A stretch of DNA of 64,000 nt, taken from positions 186,001 through 250,000 of the forward strand of contig JADJTT010000001.1 of assembly GCA_016711045.1 (NCBI GenBank), written 5' to 3'. The translations under genes and the position numbers were made by a program. The DNA comes from Saprospirales bacterium (GTDB lineage Bacteria; Bacteroidota; Bacteroidia; Chitinophagales; Saprospiraceae). The notes below the pieces were generated by a model. The model ran no database searches. It was not told where the DNA came from and worked only from the letters and a program-made list of their open reading frames with translations. Shown one piece after another: positions 17,413 to 27,351 of this stretch. How positions within the stretch are numbered: the stretch's first letter is position 1; the number at the start of each line of letters is the position of its first letter.

Positions 17413-17542
17413 GATTGTAAATTGAGGTTTGAAAATTTAGTATGCAGGATTGATTTCTTCTCCCTTTCATACGCCAAATAAACCTCAACCCCGGGTAGAC
17501 AAACCGGACATCCTGTCCGAAAAAACGGACATGGGGGCTGCT

Positions 17543-17627
17543 AACTCCCCCCGCCTGCGGCGGGGGAGTTGTATTTTAAGAAAACTGGGTTGCCAGCCGG
17601 GGGCTGGCAACCCAGTTTTCTTAAAAT
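17543..17627. repeat. Two adjacent long palindromes
   Basis: The second is perfect: 26-base arms 17573-17598 and 17602-17627 around a GGG loop, with apex GCCAGCC/GGCTGGC and base ATTTTAAG. The first, at 17543-17570, pairs AACTCCCCCCGCC with GGCGGGGGAGTT around TGC, with one unpaired C. They lie between the hybrid sensor gene and the decayed propeller gene. The second is a relative of the copy at 164-198. Confidence 0.88.
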
Positions 17628-17649
17628 AATGGAAAGGGTTGAAGCCCCC

Positions 17650-20600
17650 CTACAAAATATAACTCGAAGGCAATTTCCCGAACCGCTCTCTGAACAACTG
17701 GGAAAAGTGCTTCGGATCGCGGAAGCTAACCGCCCAGGCAGCATCGGCGGGCGTCGCGGCCTGCCGGTCTTCCAGCAGGGGGGGCTCCTGCAACCGCACC
17801 TCGCGGATGTACTGGCTGGGCGATAGACCGGTCAGCGATTTTAACCGCCGCCTCAGCTGCCGCTCGCTGATGTATAGCTCCGCGGCCAGCCAGTCGACCG
17901 ACAACAGGTCGTTTTGTACTTCCTGGCGGACTAGGGCTTCGAGCTTCTCCAGCCAGCCGGCTTCTCCATGCGTCAGTTCCTTGTCGAAACCGGAAAGCTG
18001 GAGGTTGAAGTCGTCTGGATCTGAAGGCTCGTTGGGAGTAGCTTCCTCCACCATAGCCGCGATAAAGGCGGTCCGTGCCTGATAGCGCTGCAGGAGGTTT
18101 TCAATGCGCACTTGCAACTCTTCTTCCTCAAAGGGCTTGAGCAGGTAGTCGTCCACACCGGTGCGAAGAGCGCGGAGTTTGTCCCGCACATCCGCCCGGG
18201 CGGTCAGGATGATGATGGGAATCTGGTGATAGCGAGGGTCTGATTTCAGGGCTTCTACTAATTGGAACCCGTCCATGACGGGCATCATGAGGTCGCTCAC
18301 GATCAGGGAGGGCTCGCAGGGGGAAGCGCCGTTTCCGGTCAGGAACTTTAAGGCTTCTTCCCCATTTTCCGCCATCGCCAGCTCGTACCGGTCTTCCAGC
18401 ACCAGGCGGATGTAGTCGCGCATGTCGGGGTTGTCTTCTACGAGGAGGATCAGGGGTTTCACGACATTGCTTTTTTCCCGGGAAAAGGATACCGGGAAAC
18501 TGACAAGGTGCTCCTCCTCCACAACAGGGGAGACATTCGGGGATTGTTGCTCCTGGACTTTCTTTTTGGGCCATTCGAAGAAAAACACGCTTCCTTCGTC
18601 CAGCTTGCTTTCCAGCCAGACCTTCCCCGCCATCAGCCGGGCAAACTCGCTGACTAAGGCCAGGCCGATGCCGGTACCGCCCTCCGCCGGCGCCTCCGGG
18701 CGGTTGGTCTGGAAAAAACGATCGAACACATGCGGCTGGTCCTCGGGATGAATGCCCCGGCCGGTGTCCGCCACTGAGAGCAAAAGGGAGGCTTCCTTCT
18801 CTTCGAGCCGGAGTACGACCGCTCCCCCACCAAGGGTGAATTTCATGGCGTTGGCCAGGTAGTTGAATACGATCTTTTCAAACTTCTCCTCGTCGAGCCG
18901 GACCTGCAGGTTTTGTCGCCCCGGTAATCGAGTTTGAACCGGATGTTCTTCATCTCGGCCTGCGACTCGAAATCGGCGTAAAAACGGCGCAGCAACGCAT
19001 GGAGCGATACCGGCTTTTCATGCAGCTCCAATTTGCTCGATTCCATTGCGCTCAGGTCGAGCAATTCGTTGATCAGCCGGAGCAGGTTCTGACCGCTTTG
19101 CTGGGCTTTTGCAACAGAGGAATCCTTTTCCTGGGTTGCGCTCGTTTCAGAATGGAACTTATAGGCCCCAGAATAAGCGTTAAAGGGGTGCGCAATTCGT
19201 GGCTGGCATTGGCGAAAAAACGCGACTTGGCTTTATCGAGTTTCCGGAGTTCTTCGGCCTGCCCGGCCAATTGCTGGTTTTGACGGCTGATGACCTCCGT
19301 TCTTTGGGCCACCTGTTTTTCCAGGATCCTTTTTTGTTGCCGGAGCGCCCGGGTCCGGAGATTCATGACGATCAGAACGGCGGCCAGCAGGAACAGGGCG
19401 GCTGTGACCAAAAACCAGCTCCTCAGGTAAAGGGGCTTCAATACCTGGATGGGGATGGCCAGCTCATTTTTGGAAAATACGCCGGTTGCCGATTGACCTC
19501 TTATTCTCAGGGTATAGCTCCCAAATGGCAATCCGGCCAGGCTGAGTTGATTGTCCGGGAGAGAGGTCCAGGATCCGTCAAGGCCTTCCACCCGGTAGGC
19601 GTAGGATATTTGATCGACATCATCATAATCCAGCAGGGCAAATTCCAGGTTGACCATCCGGTCGCCGGGTTGGAGCACGATCTTTTGCACCTGTTCGAAG
19701 TCTTGCAGTTTGTTGATCATTTTCTGTGCCCGGCGCTCAAACTGCTGGATGTCCAGCAAAACGAGAGGGGAATTTTCCCTTACCGCATCATCCTGAAAAT
19801 CCTTGGGATGAAAAGAGGTCACGCCGTTTAAGCTTCCGAAATAGATCCGGCCGCTTGGCGACTGGTAACTGGAAATGCGGTTAAACTCGTGGTGCGGCAA
19901 CCCGTCTTTGGGCAGAAAGGCCTTTGACTTCCCCGTGGCTTTATTGAACCGGATAATGCCGTAATCGCTGCTGATCCAAAGGTTCCCGTAATCGTCTTCG
20001 CAAATGGCGTAGAGGGTGTTGCTGGAAAGCCCATCGGCTTTGGTGAATTGGTGGAAATAGCCGGTTTCCCGCTTTTCCGTCAATTGAATGAGTCCGTCTC
20101 CTCCGCTGGCCAGCCAAAAGTCTCCGCTCTGATCCTGGTAGATTGCATAAATATTTTCGGAGGGAATGTAGTAACGGCCCTCTCCTCCTGTCCAGAAACG
20201 ATTCAGGACCCTTCTTCCCAAAGGGTCGAATCCGTAGAGCCCCTGGGTGGTGGCCAGCCAATGCCTGCCCTGCCGGTCTTTGAAAATGGAAATAATACTG
20301 GCCGTCCTTAATTCCTCAAATCCCACGTAATTTTCGAAAGAAACCAGGGTATCTGTTCCGGGATCGAGGTATTCAAACACGCCCGAGAGACCTCCGAACC
20401 AAATCGTGCCGCCTTCGTCTTCAAAAATGGTCCATGCTTGCGGGTCGGAGGCATTCATGGCGTACCCCCTCTTCAACCATTTAATTTCACCATAAATGCC
20501 ATCCTTTCGCAAAGGCATTGACACCCCAAACCAAAGTCCTCCACCCCTGTCTTTGGTCAAGGTAAAGGTGGGCGTGGGGGCCGGGGTGTAGATCTTCAAT

Positions 20601-21808
20601 AAATTTTCTTCGAGTAGCTCTCCGGAGGAGGAGGCCAAAAAGGTTCCCAAATTGGAGTTGATGATCACGTTTCCGTTCTCCGCTTCCAGGATACCCCGGC
20701 ATTCCACCTGGCCTTCCACAAAGTCGCCTTCCAGCTTTTTGGAAAGATAATTTTGGAACCTGGAGGTTTTAATATCCACAAGGGTAATGCCGAATGCAGT
20801 GCCAAGCCAGGCTCTGCCGTTCCTGCCGATAAGCGTATGGCTCTGATCCGTCGTAATCGGGTATTTTCCATATTTATTGAAAAACGGATCTTTTGCCCCT
20901 TTGCATCTTCAACTTCCGACGTGTTATTGATCCACCATTTCAATTGATCTCTCGGAAGGAGAAAAGTCCCGATTTCCCTGTTTTTCCCAAGTCCTTCCAA
21001 AACAGAACCGGCCAGATCGGATCGCTGCCGGCGCCCGGTGGAATCCACAAAAAAGATCGACGCCGTTTTCCCCCTGGCAGTAATACCAGAAACGGCCGTA
21101 TTGGTCCTGAGCTGCCGGTTCACATCGCTCACATCCCGGATTTTCAACCTTTGCCAGCAAATAGCCGCTACTATCGAATTCCAGCCAATCCAGCGAAGCG
21201 CCGTCGCTTTGCGTGCCCCAAAAGGTGTGTTGCGTGGAAACATAGCGTGGGGTGAAATTCCCTGTAGCCGGCAAGGGTATTTCAGAAAAGACACCGGTTG
21301 AGTCCAACCTCCAGGATGTTCCGTTTGCGATCCGGATATAAAGCTCCCTTTCTGGGCCGCTCCATACGTGCCTGATATCGCCGGGCAGAAAGGCAGGGTA
21401 TTTTTCCCTCCACGGAACCACTTCCAGGGTCCTGCTGTGCATCAGGTCGACATGATCCCAGCTCAGTTCCCTTCCTCCCAGGTCGCTGAACACCCATAAC
21501 CAACCGGTCGGATCTTCAAATACCAGCCGGATGTTATTGCTGGAAAGCCCGCTATTTTCTTTGGTAAACGTGGTGAAATGATAACCGTCGAAACGGTTGA
21601 GACCGTGGTTGGTGCTGATCCAGATCAGTCCGCGGTTATCCTGGAAAATGTGGCGTACAAAGCGGTGGGAAAGCCCTTCGTCCACTCCATAAAAATGCAC
21701 ATTGCACAGGATTTCTTGTGCAGGCAGGATGTAGTTTGCAGCAAGTGAACATATTACAAGACCTATGAATAGCTTGAAAGTATTCAAACTCACCCAATTT
21801 TCAACCAA
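17650..21808 (-). CDS. Hybrid two-component sensor/regulator (HTCS), broken by four frameshifts
   Basis: Four frames join into one protein of about 1390 residues. Order: signal peptide (MVENWVSLNTFKLF start), two-component propeller blades (IFQDNRGLIWISTNHGLNRF and many more), a Y_Y_Y-type domain, one TM segment (WFLVTAALFLLAAVLIVMNL), HisKA with FFANASHELRTPLTLI, HATPase_c (VADTGRGI), a receiver (LIVSDLMMPVMDG) and a C-terminal AraC HTH (SERQLRRRLKSLTGLSPSQY). Such proteins sense a ligand outside the inner membrane and directly control carbohydrate genes. Each break is one missing base in a run: 21049-21054, 20896-20899, 19126-19129 and 18911-18914. The start overlaps the end of treS by 19 bases, so the two are probably cotranscribed. 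Confidence 0.85.
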
Positions 21809-23427
21809 TAATACCCCGACGCCCCAATCGTCAACAAATACGGTTTATCCGTGATCATGGGAAATGCATTCCCCCCAAATAGCTCCACAGTGCTGCTGCC
21901 TGCATAAGCGGAGAGGTCCAACTCCACCACTTCTGCCTTTTCCGAGAGGTTGATGACCACGAGGATCTTTTCGTCCTCAAAAGCGCGAATGTAGGTCAGG
22001 ATAGACTCGTTGGCGGGCTCCAGCATGAGTAACCTTCCCCTTGCCAGGGCTTTGTGTTGTTTGTAGATGGAAATGATCTTCTGCGTCCATTTGAGGATAG
22101 AGCGCGGCTTATGTTCCATGACCTCCACATTGATCGACTCGTAGTGGAACTCCGGGTTGATGATGATGGGGAGGTAGAGCTCTTGCGGGTTGCCGGTGGA
22201 GAAGCCTGCGTTGAGGCCGGAATTCCACTGCATGGGGGTGCGCACGCCGTTGCGGTCGTCGAGGTGGTAGTTGTCGCCCATCCCGATCTCATCGCCGTAA
22301 TAGAGCACCGGGGTGCCTGGCATGGAGAAGAGGAGCACATTCATCAGTTCGATCTTCCTACGGCTGCCATCCATCAGGCAGGCGAGCCGCCGGCGTATAC
22401 CCAGATTGATCCGGGCACGGTGGTCGGGGGCATACTCTTCCCGCATAAACGCCCGGTCTTCGTCGGTGACCATTTCTAAGGTCAGCTCGTCGTGGTTTCG
22501 GAGGAAGGTAGCCCACTGGCAGTTGTCCGGAATTTCCGGAGTTTGGTCCAGGATCTCCACAATATCTTTCCGGTTGTGCCGGCGAATGGCCATGTACAAG
22601 CGGGGCATCAGCGGAAAATGGAAGTTCATCTGGCACTCGTCGCCATCGCCAAAATAGGCCGCTGCATCTTTGGGCCACATATTGGCTTCTGCCAGGAAGA
22701 GGATCTCGCCGTTGTATTTTGTATCGACGTGGGCCCGGACTTTTTTCAGAAAATCGTGGGTTTCCTGCACATTTTCGCAGGAAGTACCTTCCCGTTCGAA
22801 GAGGTAAGGAATGGCATCCAGGCGAAAGCCGTCGACCCCGAACTGGGCCCAATAGTCCAGCATGTCGAAAATCTCCTGTTGTACATCCGGGTTGTCAAAA
22901 TTGAGGTCGGGCTGATGGTGGAAAAAGCGGTGCCAGAAATACTGTTCTACATCCGGATCCCAGGTCCAGTTGGAGGCTTCATAATCCTGAAAGATGATCC
23001 GCACGCCATCGTATTTGTCGTTGGAGGGGCTCCATACGTAGTAGTTGCGATAAGAGGAGTCGGGAGGCGACTGTTTAGCCCGTTGAAACCAGGGGTGCTG
23101 ATCGGAGGTATGGTTGACGACCAACTCAATGATCACCCGCATATTCCGGCGGTGTGCTTCGGCGACAAACTCCTTGAAATCATCGAGGTTGCCGTAAATG
23201 GGATTTACGGAGTAATAATCCGCCACGTCGTACCCATCATCGCGTAGTGGAGAAGGAAAAAACGGCAGGATCCAAAGGGCATTGACACCCAGTCGCTCGA
23301 GGTAGTCGAGTTTCTGCATCGCGCCTCTGAAATCTCCAATCCCGTCTCCATTGGAGTCGTAGAAAGATTTGATCGGCAATTCATAGATAACGGCATCTTT
23401 GTACCAGAGGGAAGCTTTCGTGGCCAT
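21790..23427 (-). CDS. treS: Trehalose synthase (maltose alpha-D-glucosyltransferase)
   Basis: A 545-residue GH13 enzyme that interconverts maltose and trehalose. The N-terminus (WYKDAVIYELPIKSFYDSNG) and GDFRGAMQKLDYLERLGVNA are those of TreS. Catalytic residues are the nucleophile Asp204 in GFRLDAIPY, the acid/base Glu247 in FLAEANMW and Asp313 in RNHDEL. The end of the chain holds the small beta-sandwich C domain. No signal peptide, so cytoplasmic. It lacks the fused maltokinase found in some relatives. It overlaps the downstream HTCS gene by 19 bases, suggesting the sensor is made with the enzyme. Confidence 0.95.
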   Translation of the reverse strand: MATKASLWYKDAVIYELPIKSFYDSNGDGIGDFRGAMQKLDYLERLGVNALWILPFFPSPLRDDGYDVADYYSVNPIYGNLDDFKEFVAEAHRRNMRVIIELVVNHTSDQHPWFQRAKQSPPDSSYRNYYVWSPSNDKYDGVRIIFQDYEASNWTWDPDVEQYFWHRFFHHQPDLNFDNPDVQQEIFDMLDYWAQFGVDGFRLDAIPYLFEREGTSCENVQETHDFLKKVRAHVDTKYNGEILFLAEANMWPKDAAAYFGDGDECQMNFHFPLMPRLYMAIRRHNRKDIVEILDQTPEIPDNCQWATFLRNHDELTLEMVTDEDRAFMREEYAPDHRARINLGIRRRLACLMDGSRRKIELMNVLLFSMPGTPVLYYGDEIGMGDNYHLDDRNGVRTPMQWNSGLNAGFSTGNPQELYLPIIINPEFHYESINVEVMEHKPRSILKWTQKIISIYKQHKALARGRLLMLEPANESILTYIRAFEDEKILVVINLSEKAEVVELDLSAYAGSSTVELFGGNAFPMITDKPYLLTIGASGYYWLKIG

Positions 23428-23593
23428 ACAAGTTGGTTTTTAGGGAAGAAAAGTACGGAGATTTTAGAAAGTGGCAAGGGTATAGTGGACAAATCGTCAT
23501 TTGATTTCTATCTTTTCTGCCAAAATTTCACAAATTCCATGTTGGTGTGGAAATTGTAGTTACTGGAGCGAAAGATATTTCGCCCCTTCGCAG

Positions 23594-23601
23594 TACCTTT
23601 A
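23594..23601 (+). promoter_or_regulatory. Candidate -7 element for clpB
   Basis: TACCTTTA matches seven of eight positions of TAnnTTTG and lies 25 bases before the clpB ATG. A short hairpin (GCGAAAGATATTTCGC) lies just upstream at about 23569-23584. It is not a CIRCE element. No good -33 is seen. Confidence 0.35.
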
Positions 23602-23626
23602 GATCAAATTGAACAACCATTAGAAA

Positions 23627-26314
23627 ATGACCTACGACAATTTCACCATAAAAGCCCAGGACTCCATCCTGCGTGCGCAACAAATTGCTGCCGGCCTCGA
23701 TCAGCAGGCAGTAGATACCATGCACCTCATCCGGGGTATTTTGGAAGTGGATGAACACACCGCCACCTTCCTGCTTCAAAAGATGGGCGTAAACCTCCCT
23801 GCGCTGCGGCGAGAGCTGGACGATGCCATCAAGGAAAATCCGAAAGTAGAAGGCGCCGAAAAACAGTACCTCACCAACGATGCCAACCAGTCGCTGAGTA
23901 AAGCCAAAAAGGCACTGCCGGAGTTTGGAGATGAATTCATTTCCATCGAACTTATCCTGTTGGGCATCCTTCAGGGCGACGACCGCGGCGCACGTATCCT
24001 GAAAGGGCAAGGCGCTTCAGTTGATCAACTCAAGGCAGCAATTAAGGAACTGCGCAAAGGGCATAAAGTGACCTCGGCCAGTTCGGAAGACAGCTACAAC
24101 GCCCTCAATAAATTTGCCATCAACCTCAATGAACGGGCCGAATCGGGCAAGCTCGATCCTATCGTCGGGCGTGATGAAGAGATCCGGCGTGTGCTGCATA
24201 TCTTGTCGCGGCGCAAGAAGAACAACCCCATTCTCATTGGGGAAGCAGGGGTAGGAAAAACCGCCATTGTGGAAGGGATCGCCTGGCGCATCGTGAAAGG
24301 CGACGTGCCGGAGAACCTCAAGAGCAAGCGCATTTTTACCCTCGATATTTCCGGACTGATCGCCGGCGCCAAATACAAAGGCGAATTTGAAGAGCGCCTC
24401 AAGGGAGTCATCAAAGAGGTGACCGAAGCCAATGGAGATATCATCCTCTTCATCGACGAGATCCATACGCTGATCGGGGCCGGGGGCGGACAAGGCGCTA
24501 TCGATGCCGCCAATATCCTCAAACCCGCGTTAGCCCGGGGCGAACTGCGTACCATCGGCGCCACGACCCTCGACGAATACCAGAAATATTTTGAAAAAGA
24601 TAAAGCCCTCGTTCGCCGTTTCCAGACGGTGCTGATCGACGAGCCCAGTGTGGAAGATACCATCTCTATTTTGCGGGGCTTGCAGGAACGCTATGAGGTA
24701 TATCACAAGATCGAGATCCTCGATGAAGCGCTCATCGCGGCTGCCGAGCTTTCTCATCGCTACATCTCCGACCGCTACCTGCCGGACAAAGCCATCGACC
24801 TCATCGACGAGGCCGCTGCCCGCCTCCGCCTGGAGCTCGACTCCGTGCCCGACGAGGTAGACGAAATGGACCGCAAGGTGCGGCAGCTCGAGATCGAGCG
24901 CGAAGCCATCAAACGGGAGGGTGATTCCAGGAAATTGAAAATCCTCAACGAGCAGATCGCCAACGCAAAAGAAAAACGCGACTCCATACAGGCTGCCTGG
25001 AAAAACGAAAAAGAGATTGTCGACACCATCCAGGGCATTCGCAAGAAAATTGAAGAGCTCGATATGGAAGCTCAGCGTGCCGAGCGCAACAGCGACTACG
25101 AAACCGTAGCCAAGATCCGCTACGGCCAGCTCCAGGAGCAGGAAGCGATGCTGAAAGCGGCAGAGGAGAAACTGAGCAAGGTGCCCGAAGAAAACCGGTT
25201 TACCGACGACAAAGTAACCTCTAACGATATAGCCGAAGTAGTTTCGCGCTGGACAGGCATCCCGGTGGCAAAGATGATGCAGAGCGAACGGGAAAAGCTC
25301 CTGCACATGGAAGACGAACTCGGCAAGCGGGTCATCGGACAGCGAGAAGCGGTGGTGGCGGTTTCGGATGCAGTGCGCCGTAGCCGCGCAGGCCTGCAGG
25401 ATGAAAACAAGCCCATTGGGTCGTTCATTTTTCTGGGCCCCACAGGGGTTGGGAAAACAGAGTTGGCCAAAGCCCTGGCGGAAGTGCTTTTCGACGACGA
25501 CCACGCCATCACGCGTATCGATATGAGTGAATTTCAGGAGCGGCACACGGTGTCGCGTCTCATCGGGGCGCCTCCCGGCTATGTGGGGTATGATGAAGGC
25601 GGCGAGCTCACCGAAGCTGTACGTCGCAAGCCCTACTCGATCGTGCTGCTCGACGAGATCGAGAAAGCACACCCCGACGTATTCAACATACTTCTGCAAG
25701 TACTGGACGACGGCCGCCTTACAGACAATAAAGGGCGGGTCGCCAACTTCCGCAACACCATTATCATCATGACTTCCAACATGGGCGCGCAGACCATCCT
25801 GGAAAATTTTGAGGACCTCAGCGCCGTGGGCGACAAGCACCGCACCGAGATTATTGAGACCACGAAAGTGGAGGTTTTTGATATGTTGAAAGAAAACCTG
25901 CGCCCGGAATTCCTCAACCGGATCGACGAAAAGATCATGTTCCTGCCGTTGACGAAAGCAGAGATCCGTCAGATCCTGCAATTGCAACTCAAGCGGGTGC
26001 AGAAAATGCTCAGCCGCCAGGGAATGGTCATCAATGTCAGCGACAAAGCGCTCGACCTGTTGGCCGATCTCGGCTACGACCCGCAGTTTGGCGCACGCCC
26101 GATGAAGCGAGTACTGGATAAAGAGGTGGTCAATGTGCTTTCCCGGCATATGCTGGCTGCCACCTTTGGCGCGGGCGATACGGTTTACGTCGATACCGAT
26201 GCCAAAGGGCTGACCTTTAGCCAGGAACCCTATAAAGGCGCCGAATCGGCGCCTCCCGCAGCGGAAGAGGAGAAACCTTCAAAGCCGGCTGAAAAGAAAG
26301 GGAAGAAAGAATAA
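23627..26314 (+). CDS. clpB: ATP-dependent disaggregase chaperone ClpB
   Basis: An 895-residue Hsp100 protein that threads aggregated proteins through a hexameric ring with DnaK help. It has two Clp_N repeats (residues 1-145), NBD1 with Walker A GEAGVGKT at 205-212 and Walker B ILFIDEIHTL, the coiled-coil middle domain (about 400-530) that distinguishes ClpB from ClpA or ClpC, and NBD2 with Walker A GPTGVGKT at 604-611. The C-terminal D2-small domain is complete, followed by a Lys/Glu/Pro-rich tail. No ClpP-binding IGF/L loop is evident. Single-gene unit with its own upstream region. Confidence 0.97.
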   Translation: MTYDNFTIKAQDSILRAQQIAAGLDQQAVDTMHLIRGILEVDEHTATFLLQKMGVNLPALRRELDDAIKENPKVEGAEKQYLTNDANQSLSKAKKALPEFGDEFISIELILLGILQGDDRGARILKGQGASVDQLKAAIKELRKGHKVTSASSEDSYNALNKFAINLNERAESGKLDPIVGRDEEIRRVLHILSRRKKNNPILIGEAGVGKTAIVEGIAWRIVKGDVPENLKSKRIFTLDISGLIAGAKYKGEFEERLKGVIKEVTEANGDIILFIDEIHTLIGAGGGQGAIDAANILKPALARGELRTIGATTLDEYQKYFEKDKALVRRFQTVLIDEPSVEDTISILRGLQERYEVYHKIEILDEALIAAAELSHRYISDRYLPDKAIDLIDEAAARLRLELDSVPDEVDEMDRKVRQLEIEREAIKREGDSRKLKILNEQIANAKEKRDSIQAAWKNEKEIVDTIQGIRKKIEELDMEAQRAERNSDYETVAKIRYGQLQEQEAMLKAAEEKLSKVPEENRFTDDKVTSNDIAEVVSRWTGIPVAKMMQSEREKLLHMEDELGKRVIGQREAVVAVSDAVRRSRAGLQDENKPIGSFIFLGPTGVGKTELAKALAEVLFDDDHAITRIDMSEFQERHTVSRLIGAPPGYVGYDEGGELTEAVRRKPYSIVLLDEIEKAHPDVFNILLQVLDDGRLTDNKGRVANFRNTIIIMTSNMGAQTILENFEDLSAVGDKHRTEIIETTKVEVFDMLKENLRPEFLNRIDEKIMFLPLTKAEIRQILQLQLKRVQKMLSRQGMVINVSDKALDLLADLGYDPQFGARPMKRVLDKEVVNVLSRHMLAATFGAGDTVYVDTDAKGLTFSQEPYKGAESAPPAAEEEKPSKPAEKKGKKE

Positions 26315-26382
26315 TTGGTAGCTTTATCGAATTGTTCTATTTTTATTCAAATTTTTAACTGCCAGCCAAATTTTTCCTCACG

Positions 26383-27351
26383 ATGAAGAAAGTTACTCTA
26401 TCTCTATTGGGTGTTATCCTCTTTTTGTCCACCCAGGCACAAACCCATGTGATCCTGCATCTGGTGCAAAAAGCCGGCAGCGCAGATTTTGGATTGAACA
26501 ACACGGTCACTGCAAGCGGCGGATATGACTACCAACCTACCCGCTTACAATATTACCTTTCCCAGCCGGCTGTTTTCCACGATGGCGGGCAAATGAGCCC
26601 TGCAAGCACCCGATATTTTCTGATCGATGCCTCCCAGGACGTGACGCTTGACCTGGGCGAAATGGAAGTGGAAAATGTGGAAGGGATTATTTTCTCCATC
26701 GGCGTAGATGAAGCGCGCAATCACCTCGACCCCTCCAACTATCCTCCCGGCCATCCCTTGGCGCCGCAAAACCCAACTATGCACTGGGGCTGGGCTGCGG
26801 GTTATAAATTCATTGCCTTTGATGGAAAGGTCGGCAGCGATTTTTCGCAAACATTTGAAATTCACTCCATTGGGGACGAACTCTACCAAACCGTCAACCT
26901 AAATACCGACGCTCAACCCGATGGCGACAACCTGATCATTCAGATCCAGGCGGATTATAACAAGCTTCTGGAGAACATCGATGTCTCCGGAGGAATAGCT
27001 TCCCACGGCAACCTCGGTCCCGCAGCCACCATTATGGAAAATATTGGCTCGCTTGTATTTTCGGCACTCAGCCCGACATCTGTTCAAGACACCGCTGTGG
27101 AACCCTCTTTTTTCATCGCCCCCAACCCGGCTGCATCCGGATTTGGCCAGGTCGTTTTCGAACTGCCTTCCGGCAATGAGTATGCATTGACCGTCTGCGA
27201 CCTGACTGGCCGCGTGCTCTCCCAACGACCCTTGTGGGAAGGTCGCTCTTTCGTTCAACTGGAAGCGCCTGGTGCAGGGATGTATCTGGTGCAGCTCTGG
27301 CAAAACAGCCAGCCGGTACACACTGAAAAGTGGGTCGTGACCAAGGGATAA
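26383..27351 (+). CDS. MbnP-like secreted protein with T9SS sorting domain
   Basis: The 322-residue product has a signal peptide (ending TQAQ, residue 20), an MbnP-like domain (about 25-225) and a type IX sorting domain (FFIAPNPAASGFGQVVFEL to the end, with DLTGRVL and GMYLVQLW). Typical MbnP landmarks are LQYYLSQPAVFHDGG, the GIIFSIGVDEARNH segment and MHWGWAAGYKFIAFDG, the Trp-rich core where the partner di-haem enzyme is known to modify a Trp in the methanobactin-linked homologue. The next gene encodes that partner type and starts on the base after this stop codon. Expected outcome: an exported copper-binding or redox protein. Copper binding here is inference. Confidence 0.85.
   Translation: MKKVTLSLLGVILFLSTQAQTHVILHLVQKAGSADFGLNNTVTASGGYDYQPTRLQYYLSQPAVFHDGGQMSPASTRYFLIDASQDVTLDLGEMEVENVEGIIFSIGVDEARNHLDPSNYPPGHPLAPQNPTMHWGWAAGYKFIAFDGKVGSDFSQTFEIHSIGDELYQTVNLNTDAQPDGDNLIIQIQADYNKLLENIDVSGGIASHGNLGPAATIMENIGSLVFSALSPTSVQDTAVEPSFFIAPNPAASGFGQVVFELPSGNEYALTVCDLTGRVLSQRPLWEGRSFVQLEAPGAGMYLVQLWQNSQPVHTEKWVVTKG

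Noticed and set aside
23569..23584. CIRCE-like operator before clpB
   Set aside because: The inverted repeat is GCGAAA/TTTCGC with four-base spacer, unlike TTAGCACTC-N9-GAGTGCTAA.
24530..26149. 539-codon open frame antisense to clpB
   Set aside because: It mirrors clpB codon bias, has no domain pattern or upstream signals, and clpB is a secure gene.
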